From the NCBI GenBank assembly GCA_003096255.1, contig PIXS01000211.1, forward strand, positions 1-13,078: DNA of 13,078 nt, read 5' to 3'. Position 1 is the first letter of the stretch. Every line of letters begins with the position of its first letter. The notes beneath the pieces are model-generated. The model was not told where the DNA came from. It saw only the letters and a program-made list of their open reading frames with translations, and searched no databases. Positions 1 through 7,988 of this stretch are shown one piece after another. The translations under genes were made by a program, and so were the position numbers. This stretch comes from Candidatus Bathyarchaeum sp. Lineage in GTDB: Archaea > Thermoproteota > Bathyarchaeia > Bathyarchaeales > Bathyarchaeaceae.

Positions 1-3000
1 GGCTAACCTGCGGATGGTGTATTCGTCCTTCAGAACCTCAGAGAACGTGACCAAGTGATTGGGCATGGGTATGTTGATGACCAAATCGATTTTGCCTTCC
101 TGCAGAAAATCAACAATGTTGGGCGTCTGACCCACTTCCCTGACCTTATGCAGCACCGAAATCTTGTCTACCCCCTCATCCCGCAGCACCGCAGCAGTAT
201 TCTTTGTTGCATAGAGTTTGTAGCCCATATTCCTTAGGGCACGACCAATAGGCACAATCTGCTCCTTCAGCTTCTTTCCGCCAACAGTAATCAGCACAGA
301 CCCGCCCGCGGGAGGCATCTTGAATTCGGCAGACTGCATAGCCTTAGACAAGGCATCCGTAAAGTTTTCTCCCAGACACGCCACTTCTCCAGTGCTCAAC
401 ATTTCAACTCCCAGCACAGGGTCGGCTCCGCTTAATCGCATGAAACTGAACTGAGGAACCTTTACCCCAAAGTGTGTGATTGCTGGCAGCTCCGTGAAGC
501 CTGAATCCTTGAATTTTTTGCCCAGCATCGCTAGGGTAGCAAGTTCTATCATGTTGACTCCCCGAGTTTTGCTGACGTAGGGCATGGAACGGGAAGCCCT
601 GAGGTTACATTCGATAACGTATGTTACTCCGTTCTTTACGAGGTACTGGATGTTGTATGGTCCCCTGATTTCAAGAGCTTCAACTATCTTGTGAGTGTAA
701 TCTTGAACAGTCCGCAGCACGTCACTATCCAACGTTAACGAAGGAATTCCCATGGTTGCGTCGCCGCTGTGAACTCCAGCGTTCTCAACATGCTCGATGA
801 TTGCGCCTATGATGTTGTCTTCGCCGTCGTAGACTCCGTCAACCTCAACCTCTTTCGCGTTCTCGATAAACTTGGAGATTACTGCAGGATGTTCCCGTGA
901 AACCTTTGCAGCCAACTTGAGGTAATCTGCCAGCTCAGCTTCGGTGTAGGCGACCCTCATGGCACTGCCTGACAGCACGTAGCTGGGACGAATAAGAACG
1001 GGGTAACCAACCTTCTGGGCGAACTTTTTGAGGTCGCTGGTTCTTGTTAGGTCCCTCCATTCTGGCTGAGGAATTCCAAGCTGGTCAAGGAGGGCACTGA
1101 ATTTTGCTCTGTCTTCTGCCCTGTCGATGCTTTCGCCCGAGGTGCCCAGCAGGTCAACTCCCTGATTAGACAACTTGAGGGCTAGATTGTTGGGGATTTG
1201 TCCACCCACGCTAGCTATGACGCCAAAGGGCTGCTCCTTGTCGTAAATGTCCAAGATTCGTTCCAGAGTCAGCTCCTCAAAGTAGAGCTTGTCGCTCATG
1301 TCGTAGTCTGTGGAAACCGTTTCTGGGTTATAATTGACCATTATGGCTTCTTCGATACCATTCCTTTTGAGTGCCCATATAGTGTTGACTCCGCACCAGT
1401 CAAACTCTACGCTGGAGCCAATCCTGAAGACTCCAGCACCCAAGACAATAACTTTAGTGTTGCTTGAAGAAAACTTGATGTCGTCCTCGGTGCCGCCATA
1501 CGTCAAATACAGGTAATTCGTTTTCGCTGGCCACTCAGCCCCAAGAGTGTCAATCTGCTTAACCGCAGGAACAATATTAGCATCTTTTCTGATTTTCCGT
1601 ATAGCAAACTCGTCTGTGCATCGGCAGACCGCAATCTGCTTGTCAGAAAAACCGATTCGTTTAGCTTCCCTGAGAGTATCAAGAAAGTCTTTGTCATTCT
1701 GGCTGATTGTGCCAAGTTTCTTTTGCATGTCGATGACGTTTTGAATTTTGTGGAGGAAGAAGGGGTCGACGCCGCTTAGCTTGTAGATTTCTTCGATGGA
1801 TATGCCCTGTTTTAGGGCTTTAATTAGCATGTAGAGGCGTTGGTCTGTGGGATGCGCCAAAGCATCCTTCAGCGTCTCTAACTCTTCAGGCTCATCCTCC
1901 TCAGCGTTACAGACTAACCCTAGTTTGCCGATGTCCAGCATGCGGATAGCCTTCTGCAGCGCCTCCTCAAAGCATCTTCCGATTCCCATAACCTCGCCCA
2001 CAGACTTCATCTGGGGACCAACATGACGGTCCACATTCCTGAACTTCTGCAGGTCCCACCTTGGATACTTGACAACAAGATAGTCAAGGGCAGGCTCAAA
2101 ACATGCTGTGGTTACGTGAGTTACCTTGTTTTGCAGCTCTGGCAGCGTATAGCCGATGCACAGTTTAGCTGCGATGTACGCGATGGGGTAGCCCGTTGCC
2201 TTGCTTGCCAACGCTGAGCTTCGTGACAGCCGTGCGTTGACTTCTATGGCGCGGATTTCCTCTGATTTGGTGTCTAGTGCCCATTGGATGTTGCATTCGC
2301 CGATGACTCCTAGGCTGCGTATTGCTTTGATGGATGCTGAGCGAAGAATGTGGTATTCCCTGTTTGACAGGGTTTGTGATGGAGCTACGACTATGGAGTC
2401 GCCTGTGTGGACTCCCATGGGGTCAAAGTTTTCCATGTTACAGACGATTATGCAGTTGTCGTCGTAGTCCCGCATAACCTCATACTCGACCTCTTTCCAG
2501 TGTCCCAAATACTCTTCGATGAGTACCTGAGAAATCATGCTCATGCCCAAGGCGCGGCTGACAATGTCTTTTAGTTCTTTTTCGTTGTGGGCTACTCCCG
2601 AGCCTTTGCCGCCCAAAGTGTAAGCCACACGACAAATAACAGGATAACCGATTTCTTTGCCAACTTCAAGGGCTTCCCTCACGGTGCTGGCGGCTTTGCT
2701 CTTGGCAATTCCCACATCAGCCTTAATCATGGACTGCCTGAACAGTTCCCTGTCTTCAGTGTCCTCTATTGTCTGAACAGGAGTTCCCAAAACTTTGACA
2801 CCATACTTCTCCAAGACGCCGCTTTTGGCAAGCTGAACACCACAGTTCAGAGCGGTTTGTCCTCCAAAACTTAGCATGATAGCGTCTGGGCGCTCCTTTA
2901 CGATTACCTCTTCCACGAACTCGGGAGTTACAGGCAGCAGATAGACTTTGCCTGCTAGCCGAGGATCAGTTTGAATGGTAGCAATGTTGGGGTTAACTAG

Positions 3001-3135
3001 GACAGTTTCTATTCCTTCTTCACGGAGAGCCTTTAGGCACTGGCTTCCACTGTAGTCGAATTCTGCGGCTTCCCCGATTTTGATGGCGCCACTTCCCAAG
3101 ACTATTACTTTTTTGATCCATTCAAACTTGGGCAT
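1..3135 (-). CDS. carB: Carbamoyl-phosphate synthase large subunit, CAD-like type (3' end cut by window)
   Basis: The large subunit makes carbamoyl phosphate from bicarbonate, two ATP and ammonia channelled from CarA. The frame stays open from the ATG at 3135 to base 1 (1045 codons), with no stop inside the window. Two homologous halves are visible. Half one has GSGAIKIGEAAEFDYSGS at residues 14-31 and EVNARLSRSSALAS near 300. Half two begins near residue 558 with VLGAGVFRIGSSVEFDW and has RPSYVLSGSAM and IECNLRASRSMPYVSK near 845. An MGS-like allosteric domain starts near residue 940. The last visible residues, EYTIRRLA, match a point about 30 residues before the end of the family's synthase region, so only a short tail is missing. 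Segments such as AEWPAKTNYLYLTY and KVPQFSFMRLSGAD resemble eukaryotic CAD (recalled, not aligned). The start follows the carA stop by one base, with GGAGG inside carA, so the two are translationally coupled. Confidence 0.96.
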   Translation of the reverse strand, partial: MPKFEWIKKVIVLGSGAIKIGEAAEFDYSGSQCLKALREEGIETVLVNPNIATIQTDPRLAGKVYLLPVTPEFVEEVIVKERPDAIMLSFGGQTALNCGVQLAKSGVLEKYGVKVLGTPVQTIEDTEDRELFRQSMIKADVGIAKSKAASTVREALEVGKEIGYPVICRVAYTLGGKGSGVAHNEKELKDIVSRALGMSMISQVLIEEYLGHWKEVEYEVMRDYDDNCIIVCNMENFDPMGVHTGDSIVVAPSQTLSNREYHILRSASIKAIRSLGVIGECNIQWALDTKSEEIRAIEVNARLSRSSALASKATGYPIAYIAAKLCIGYTLPELQNKVTHVTTACFEPALDYLVVKYPRWDLQKFRNVDRHVGPQMKSVGEVMGIGRCFEEALQKAIRMLDIGKLGLVCNAEEDEPEELETLKDALAHPTDQRLYMLIKALKQGISIEEIYKLSGVDPFFLHKIQNVIDMQKKLGTISQNDKDFLDTLREAKRIGFSDKQIAVCRCTDEFAIRKIRKDANIVPAVKQIDTLGAEWPAKTNYLYLTYGGTEDDIKFSSSNTKVIVLGAGVFRIGSSVEFDWCGVNTIWALKRNGIEEAIMVNYNPETVSTDYDMSDKLYFEELTLERILDIYDKEQPFGVIASVGGQIPNNLALKLSNQGVDLLGTSGESIDRAEDRAKFSALLDQLGIPQPEWRDLTRTSDLKKFAQKVGYPVLIRPSYVLSGSAMRVAYTEAELADYLKLAAKVSREHPAVISKFIENAKEVEVDGVYDGEDNIIGAIIEHVENAGVHSGDATMGIPSLTLDSDVLRTVQDYTHKIVEALEIRGPYNIQYLVKNGVTYVIECNLRASRSMPYVSKTRGVNMIELATLAMLGKKFKDSGFTELPAITHFGVKVPQFSFMRLSGADPVLGVEMLSTGEVACLGENFTDALSKAMQSAEFKMPPAGGSVLITVGGKKLKEQIVPIGRALRNMGYKLYATKNTAAVLRDEGVDKISVLHKVREVGQTPNIVDFLQEGKIDLVINIPMPNHLVTFSEVLKDEYTIRRLA

Positions 3136-3136
3136 C

Positions 3137-4282
3137 TTATTTCGCCTCCGCAAGTTTTCGGAACCTGTCAAACAGGAATTCTGTGTCGTATGGTCCAGGC
3201 GATGCTTCGGGGTGCCACTGGAGGGCAAAGGCTGGCTTGGTTTCGTGTTTTACGCCTTCAACTGTTTTGTCGTTGGCGTTCATGAACCACTCCGTCAAGC
3301 CTGTGTCCTTTAGGGAGTCCCGTTGCACTGTGTAGCCGTGATTCTGTGTCGTGATGTAGCAGCGTCCCGTCTCCAAGTCCAATGCAGGCTGGTTCTGGGA
3401 ACGGTGCCCATACTTGAGCTTGTAAGTGTCCCCACCCACAGCCAAAGCCAAAATCTGGGTTCCAAGACACACCCCCATCATTGGCATGTTCTTGTCCAGC
3501 AGCTGCCGGACAGCCTCAACAGTCTTCACACACTGCTTAGGGTCTCCAGGACCATTACTTATCATGACGCCGTCAGGCTTAAGGTCCAGAATCTGCTCCG
3601 CCGAATAATCGTAAGGCACTCTCACTACGTCAAAACCTCTTCGTAACAGGTTACGTAGGATGCCGTATTTGACGCCGCAATCAATCACAACTGCCACCTT
3701 GTTGCCTCCAGCCTCGTAACGGACTGGCTCCTTTACGGTGACCTGTTTTGCAAGGTCTGTGAAGTTGGGGTCCTGAACATTCTCGACTTCTTTCAGGAGT
3801 TTTGGCATGTCAGGTTCCTCGTCTGGCTCACACACTTTTAGGATGCCGAGCATGACTCCTTTTACGCGGAGTTTTTTTGTGAGTTGTCGGGTGTCGATTC
3901 CGTAAATGCCGGGCACGTCCTCGTCTTTGAGCCACTGGTCCAGTGTTCGGGTGGATGCCCAGTGGAAGGGATGGTGGCATAGTTCGTGGACGACGAAGCC
4001 GGTGACTTTGATGTCGTCTGATTCGAAGTATTTGAGGACTCCATGTTCTTTGTCGTAGGTTGGAACGCCATAGTTTCCCACAAGAGGATACGTGAAAGTC
4101 AGAATCTGCCCCTTATACGAAGGGTCGGTTAATGATTCGGGGTATCCAACCATGGAAGTTGAGAAGACGCATTCGCCTGAAACTTTCTTTGCTGCGCCAA
4201 AGCCATGACCGACAAAGGTGGAGCCGTCTTCCAAAACGAGAACAGCTTTACCAGTTTTTTTGGGTGGGGTGTTTGTTTTCAC
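3137..4282 (-). CDS. carA: Carbamoyl-phosphate synthase small (glutaminase) subunit
   Basis: CarA hydrolyses glutamine and passes ammonia to CarB. The 381 residues match the usual length. The N-terminal CarA domain has LVLEDGS (16-22), MVGYPESLTDPSYKGQ (44-59) and TYPLVGNYGVP. The class I glutamine amidotransferase domain starts near 195, with ISNGPGDP at 241-248, the nucleophile Cys272 in GVCLGTQ, and His357/Glu359 in HPEASPGP, so the triad is complete. The residue two after the nucleophile is Thr where CarA usually has His (CLGHQ). The stretch around MVGYPESLTDPSYKGQ and the STRTLDQWL segment are notably CAD-like. The start is GTG at 4282 with a modest AGGT site about 7 bases upstream. It lies 25 bp after the argH stop and one base before carB, inside the argG-argH-carA-carB operon. 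Confidence 0.97.
   Translation of the reverse strand: MKTNTPPKKTGKAVLVLEDGSTFVGHGFGAAKKVSGECVFSTSMVGYPESLTDPSYKGQILTFTYPLVGNYGVPTYDKEHGVLKYFESDDIKVTGFVVHELCHHPFHWASTRTLDQWLKDEDVPGIYGIDTRQLTKKLRVKGVMLGILKVCEPDEEPDMPKLLKEVENVQDPNFTDLAKQVTVKEPVRYEAGGNKVAVVIDCGVKYGILRNLLRRGFDVVRVPYDYSAEQILDLKPDGVMISNGPGDPKQCVKTVEAVRQLLDKNMPMMGVCLGTQILALAVGGDTYKLKYGHRSQNQPALDLETGRCYITTQNHGYTVQRDSLKDTGLTEWFMNANDKTVEGVKHETKPAFALQWHPEASPGPYDTEFLFDRFRKLAEAK
3145..3149 (-). promoter_or_regulatory. Ribosome-binding site of carB
   Basis: GGAGG on the minus strand sits 9 bases before the carB ATG and lies entirely inside the last codons of carA. With the single base between the carA stop and the carB start, it indicates translational coupling of the two subunits. 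Confidence 0.75.
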
Positions 4283-4307
4283 AGTTCTAACCTACATTAT
4301 CTAATCT

Positions 4308-5786
4308 TCATTTTTTTGATATGCAACTCTGAACCGCAGACCTGAGCTGCAGGTTAGCCTCTTCTAGCTCTTTTTTGTGTGTTTTGAGGCTCTGTTTTGA
4401 GTGGGCAGTCAACTGTTTACGGTTTTTCAGCATCCGCTTGACTTCTTTTGGAGCTGGACCGCCCAACGTGTTGTGGCTTTCAACAAATTTTTTGGGGTCG
4501 ATGGAGTCTTTGATGTCCGCCACTTTCACGGCTAGGGTAATTCCCGCAACATCTTTAGCGGTCTTATTTAACAGTTCAGGTTTCAAGTCCGACAGGGCTA
4601 ATTTGTTGTCTAGCAAGGTTTTGACGACTGCGCCAACAATTTTGTGGGACGTCCTGAAGGGCACATCATACTTCTTAACAAGCAAATTGGCAAGCTCAGT
4701 CGTGGTTGAGTAGTTGAGGACTTGTTTGCTGAAGACGTCCTTGTTCACTGTCAGGTTCGGGGCTAACTCAGAAAGCACACTCAATGAAGCTGAGACAGTT
4801 TCTATGGACTCCCACAGTTTCGGAGTGAGTTCTTGAAGGTCTAGATTGTAGCCTGAGGGCAACGCCTTGAGGGTTGTTGCGGATGCTATGAAGTTGCCGA
4901 GAATTTGGCTCATCCTTGCCCTGATTACCTCTAGGACGTCAGGGTTCTTTTTCTGGGGCATGATGCTGCTTGTGAAGGCGAAGCTTTCTGGAAGGTCGAT
5001 TATTCCAAAGTCAGGTGAACTCCAAACAAGCAGGTCTTCAGCCATCCTGCTAACGTCTATGGCAAGTATAGTGAGGTCTGCCAAAGTTTCTAGTATAAAG
5101 TCGCGGCTGCCAACAGCATCTATAGAATTCTCCAGCACGCCGCTGAATCCGAGGAGTTTTGCGGTGCGTTCCCTGTTTATTGGGAAGCTTGTGGTTGCTA
5201 TGGCTCCTGCGCCCATCGGAGATAAGTTGACGCGGGGAAGGGTCTCTTTTATCCTCTTTACACTCCTCTGTAGGGCATCCACGTAAGATATTAGGATGTG
5301 GGCGAAGGTTACGGGCTGGGCAGGATGCAAGTGAGTGTAGCTGGGCACCAGTGTTTCAGTGTGCAGTTCAGCCAACCCAATCAGAGAATCCTGTAGTTTG
5401 ACTATCAGGTTTATCAGGTCATGAAGGCTTGTGCGTAGTGCCATCCTGATTGCAGTTGCAACTTGGTCGTTGCGGCTTTTTGCAATGTGCAAGTTTCCAG
5501 CAACGTCTTTGGGGACTTTTTTGCTGATTTCCTCTTCAACAGCTAAATGAACATCTTCCAGTGATTGGTCGAGTTCCATTTTTGGGTCGATTTCATTGAG
5601 GGCTGCTAGAAGTTTTGCTGCTGTTTCAGGTTTGATTATTTGTTGTTCAAGGAGCATGGTTACGTGGGCTTGATTGATTTTGATGACAGCTTCCAGTAGC
5701 TTCTGGTCACTTTTTATGGACGCAGTAAACTCCACCACATCCTTGCGGGCAGAGCCGATTCTTCCTCCACGCAACAGCTTAGACAA
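4308..5786 (-). CDS. argH: Argininosuccinate lyase
   Basis: This enzyme splits argininosuccinate into arginine and fumarate, the last step of arginine synthesis; the family acts as a cytosolic homotetramer. At 492 residues it is slightly longer than the E. coli enzyme (about 457). The three conserved regions of the fumarase/aspartase superfamily are visible: SRNDQVATAIR (104-114), THLHPAQPVTFAH with the general-acid/base-region His152 (151-163), and the mobile catalytic-serine loop SSIMPQKKNPD (273-283). The motif before SRNDQ reads NLHIAK rather than the common KLHTGR, an unremarkable variation. The start is TTG at 5786. A near-perfect GAGGTGA site lies 6 bases upstream and an in-frame TGA sits three codons before, which excludes a longer protein. 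The gene follows argG after 53 bp and precedes carA by 25 bp. Confidence 0.97.
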   Translation of the reverse strand: MSKLLRGGRIGSARKDVVEFTASIKSDQKLLEAVIKINQAHVTMLLEQQIIKPETAAKLLAALNEIDPKMELDQSLEDVHLAVEEEISKKVPKDVAGNLHIAKSRNDQVATAIRMALRTSLHDLINLIVKLQDSLIGLAELHTETLVPSYTHLHPAQPVTFAHILISYVDALQRSVKRIKETLPRVNLSPMGAGAIATTSFPINRERTAKLLGFSGVLENSIDAVGSRDFILETLADLTILAIDVSRMAEDLLVWSSPDFGIIDLPESFAFTSSIMPQKKNPDVLEVIRARMSQILGNFIASATTLKALPSGYNLDLQELTPKLWESIETVSASLSVLSELAPNLTVNKDVFSKQVLNYSTTTELANLLVKKYDVPFRTSHKIVGAVVKTLLDNKLALSDLKPELLNKTAKDVAGITLAVKVADIKDSIDPKKFVESHNTLGGPAPKEVKRMLKNRKQLTAHSKQSLKTHKKELEEANLQLRSAVQSCISKK

Positions 5787-5792
5787 CTTTTT

Positions 5793-5799
5793 TCACCTC
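5793..5799 (-). promoter_or_regulatory. Strong ribosome-binding site that fixes the argH TTG start
   Basis: GAGGTGA on the minus strand, 6 bases before TTG, is a seven-base match to the archaeal consensus GGAGGTGATC. An in-frame TGA within the site excludes an upstream start, so argH begins with TTG. Confidence 0.8.
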
Positions 5800-5839
5800 A
5801 AACATTAACATGGAGCAGCCGAAGCCGCCCCACTTTATT

Positions 5840-7051
5840 CTAGCACGGTTTTTCCTTTTTCACCTTCTCCTTGAGTATGTTGGCTACTTTTGTGGGCAGT
5901 CCCCACAGTTCTATGAAGCCTTCAGCATAGGCTTGGTTGAAGTCTGTTTCCACCTCGTATGTTGCCAAGTTCTTGTCATACAAGGACATTTTGGATGAGC
6001 GCGCCGCAGCCCAGCAGCGTCCCTTGTACAGTTTCATCTTAACTTCGCCGCAGACCCGTTCCTGAGTCTTGTCGATGAAGGCTTCTAGGGCTTCCCTTAG
6101 GGGGTCTATCCAAAGACCAGTGTAAACGAGTTGAGTCCATTTTTCGTCTATCTGCTTCTTGAATTCGAGTTCGTGGCGGGTCAACACCATCTTTTCGAGG
6201 TCTTTGTGGGCTTCAATCAGCACCTCGGCGGCTGGGGACTCGTAGATTTCCCTTGATTTTATGCCCACTAGCCTGTCTTCGATGTGGTCGACGCGTCCAA
6301 CTCCATGCTTTCCCGCAATCTCGTTAAGTTTCTCAATCAACTCTACGGGCTTCATTTCTTGTCCGTTCAGGGCGACGGGAACTCCAGCCTCAAACTTGAT
6401 TATCACGTACTCGGGCTTGTCTGGCGCATCCTCAGGAGAAACCGTCAGTTCATAGATGTCTTCAGGCGGCTCCTGATCCGCATTCTCTAGGGGTCCGCAT
6501 TCTATGGAGCGTCCCCAAATGTTTTGGTCTATGCTGTACGGATCGGACAGATGTGGAATAGAAATGTCTTTCTCGTTGGCGTACTTGATTTCTTCTTTCC
6601 TTGACATTCCCCACTCACGTACTGGAGCCATAACTTTGAGGTCTGGGGCAAGCGCCTTAACGGTTACATCAAAGCGTACTTGGTCGTTGCCTTTTCCTGT
6701 GCAGCCGTGGGCGACTGCTATGGCACCTTCTTTTTGTGCGATTTCTACAAGTTTTTTTGCGATGAGGGGGCGTCCTAGGGCTGTTGCCATGGGATATTTT
6801 CCTTCGTAGAGGGCGTTTGCTTTTATTGCCTCGAAAACGTATTTTTTTATGAATTCTTCTGTGCCGTCTACGGAGTAGTGGTTTTTGGCGCCTAGGCTGT
6901 GGGCTTTTTCTGCGACCTTTTTTAGGTCGGTTTGTTGCCCCAGCTCCATTGTGAATGTTATGACGTCTACGTCGTGGTTTTCTTGTAGCCATTTTATGAG
7001 GACGGATGTGTCTAGTCCGCCGCTGTAGGCTAATATGACCGTGTTTTTCAT
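5840..7051 (-). CDS. argG: Argininosuccinate synthase
   Basis: ArgG condenses citrulline with aspartate, using ATP cleaved to AMP and PPi, to make argininosuccinate. The 403 residues are standard. The N-type ATP pyrophosphatase loop AYSGGLDTSV is at residues 8-17. YEGKYPMATALGRPLIA is at 82-98, and the family signature GCTGKGNDQVRF, contacting citrulline and aspartate, is at 116-127. The multimerisation tail is present, ending KEKPC, so the protein looks complete. The ATG at 7051 is the first gene of the minus-strand operon, with only a weak GGGA site upstream. It diverges from the ACT-domain gene across 88 bp holding a TATA-like element, so the operon is probably transcribed from there. No argF, argB or other early-pathway gene is in view. 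Confidence 0.98.
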   Translation of the reverse strand: MKNTVILAYSGGLDTSVLIKWLQENHDVDVITFTMELGQQTDLKKVAEKAHSLGAKNHYSVDGTEEFIKKYVFEAIKANALYEGKYPMATALGRPLIAKKLVEIAQKEGAIAVAHGCTGKGNDQVRFDVTVKALAPDLKVMAPVREWGMSRKEEIKYANEKDISIPHLSDPYSIDQNIWGRSIECGPLENADQEPPEDIYELTVSPEDAPDKPEYVIIKFEAGVPVALNGQEMKPVELIEKLNEIAGKHGVGRVDHIEDRLVGIKSREIYESPAAEVLIEAHKDLEKMVLTRHELEFKKQIDEKWTQLVYTGLWIDPLREALEAFIDKTQERVCGEVKMKLYKGRCWAAARSSKMSLYDKNLATYEVETDFNQAYAEGFIELWGLPTKVANILKEKVKKEKPC

Positions 7052-7087
7052 TGTGGTTCCCAGTTTGTGGTTGATATTTCGGCAAAG

Positions 7088-7096
7088 CTTATATAG
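7088..7096. promoter_or_regulatory. TATA-like element shared by the argG and ACT-gene promoters
   Basis: CTTATATAG on the plus strand reads CTATATAAG on the minus strand, so TBP could bind in either direction. On the plus strand, transcription would start near 7118-7122, leaving a leader of about 20 bases before the ATG at 7140. On the minus strand it would start near 7064, leaving a leader of about 13 bases before argG. Placement is by spacing only. Confidence 0.55.
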
Positions 7097-7130
7097 ATTT
7101 TGGTCAATATTCTAACAAAACGGGCAAAAG

Positions 7131-7146
7131 TGACCGAAAATGGTCA
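7131..7146. promoter_or_regulatory. Inverted repeat TGACC-N6-GGTCA over the ACT-gene start
   Basis: This is a perfect five-base inverted repeat spanning the start codon of the ACT-domain gene. Another TGGTCA sits at 7101-7106. The related pair TGGTTGATATTTC (7068-7080) and TGGTCAATATTC (7101-7112) flanks the TATA element. This would suit a repressor operator, possibly bound by the ACT protein itself, but the sites are short and a chance occurrence is possible. Confidence 0.35.
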
Positions 7147-7808
7147 ATTCAATCTCTAAAACAGTCCAAAACCTCATAGACGAAGACCTCTCCCTACAGG
7201 ATGCACTCCAAAGAGACTACGGAAACTACAGCGCAATAGCCAGAATGCTCCTCCCCAAAGTCCAAGAAGCCGTAGACAGCGAAGACGTGAACCTCGAAAG
7301 CGTCATAACCTCAGTCAAAAGAGCCAAAACAAACTACACCATCCTCCAAGGAAAAATCACCAGAGTCGTAGCAGGAAGCGGCCTAAACATCCGAACCGAT
7401 ATGGCAAAAGTTTCGGTTGACAGAACAAAAAAGAATCTGGAACAGATACGGAAAACGTTGGCAACCTTCTCAGGCGAATTCCTTCAAGTGATAGAAGGAA
7501 ACTCTGTTGTCACCCTAATCTCTGACCTCAACTCCTTTGGCAAAATTAGTTCCATCTTCGACAAGGACGATGTGGTAGACCAGAAACAGAATCTGGCAAC
7601 AGTCATCATCCGCAGCCCAGACCAGATAACATCCACGCCAGGATGCGTGCAGGCGTTCTATAATGCGGTTTCGCGGCGCCACATCAACATCGAAGAAACC
7701 ATGAGCTGCTACACAGAAACCATAATCGTCCTAGCCATGGAAGACGTCAGCAAAGCCTTCGCAGCCCTAACAGACCTCATAACAGAGGCAAGAAGAAAAA
7801 CCGCCTAA
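7140..7808 (+). CDS. ACT-domain protein, predicted amino-acid-responsive regulator
   Basis: This 222-residue soluble protein has a C-terminal ACT domain at about 152-215 (LATVIIRSPDQITSTPGCV, then HINIEE and TETIIVLAMED). ACT domains usually bind amino acids. The N-terminal 70 residues (SISKTVQNLIDEDLSLQDAL, then NYSAIARMLLPKVQEAV) are helical and resemble the DNA-binding-like start of archaeal proteins described as predicted regulators of amino acid metabolism (COG2150-like; from memory, not searched). The middle (80-150) is charged and unassigned. The ATG at 7140 has GTGA six bases upstream. The gene diverges from argG, so control of the arginine/carbamoyl-phosphate operon or autoregulation is the natural hypothesis. 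The ligand is unknown; arginine is a guess from context. An enzyme-accessory role is possible if the N-terminus does not bind DNA. Confidence 0.85.
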   Translation: MVNSISKTVQNLIDEDLSLQDALQRDYGNYSAIARMLLPKVQEAVDSEDVNLESVITSVKRAKTNYTILQGKITRVVAGSGLNIRTDMAKVSVDRTKKNLEQIRKTLATFSGEFLQVIEGNSVVTLISDLNSFGKISSIFDKDDVVDQKQNLATVIIRSPDQITSTPGCVQAFYNAVSRRHINIEETMSCYTETIIVLAMEDVSKAFAALTDLITEARRKTA

Positions 7809-7836
7809 TAGCACGCATATTAGGAGCCTAATAGCA
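7803..7836. repeat. Direct and inverted repeats of CCTAATA at the end of the ACT gene
   Basis: GCCTAATAGCA occurs at 7803-7813 and again at 7826-7836. Between them TATTAGG (7818-7824) is the inverted copy, giving a perfect seven-base hairpin with CCTAATA at 7827-7833 (two-base gap) or a six-base hairpin with 7805-7810. The first copy includes the ACT-gene stop codon. It could be part of a termination or RNA-processing structure. Confidence 0.5.
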
Positions 7837-7856
7837 GAAGATTGTTGAAAATTAGC

Positions 7857-7862
7857 TTTTTT
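7857..7862 (+). terminator. T-run, likely terminator of the ACT-domain gene
   Basis: Six consecutive T on the plus strand lie about 50 bases after the ACT-gene stop and just beyond the CCTAATA repeats. Archaeal termination commonly uses U-runs without a needed hairpin, so this is a reasonable endpoint before ino1. Confidence 0.4.
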
Positions 7863-7930
7863 CAGAAAAACCAGAGCACAAAAGATATCGCGCCGCATAA
7901 ACCTGTTTTTCTTGAGATTCCTTGACCGCC

Positions 7931-7964
7931 ACGAAGAGTTTCGCATCATCAAAAATCTCTTCGT
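7931..7964. repeat. Inverted repeat ACGAAGAG-N18-CTCTTCGT, bracketed by TTGACCG
   Basis: A perfect eight-base inverted repeat lies about 65-100 bases before ino1. TTGACCG occurs at 7922-7928 and 7964-7970, one copy just outside each arm. TGACCGAAA at the second copy also occurs at 7131-7139 upstream of the ACT gene. It may be a regulatory site or the remnant of a small RNA; no tRNA-like or protein-coding content is evident in 7809-8029. Confidence 0.4.
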
Positions 7965-7988
7965 TGACCGAAACAAATAAAGAAGAAC

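Noticed and set aside
1198..2874. Several plus-strand frames of 60-95 codons
   Set aside because: They are antisense to carB, whose frame is continuous and motif-complete here, and show no ribosome-binding sites or coherent protein features.
3133..3139. A fused carA-carB gene as in eukaryotic CAD
   Set aside because: A clear TAA ends carA, and carB begins one base later in a different frame with its own GGAGG site, so they are separate genes.
6669..7085. A 138-codon minus-strand frame giving a very basic protein
   Set aside because: It lies out of frame within argG, which has all family motifs; the Arg/Lys/His richness is a frame artefact.
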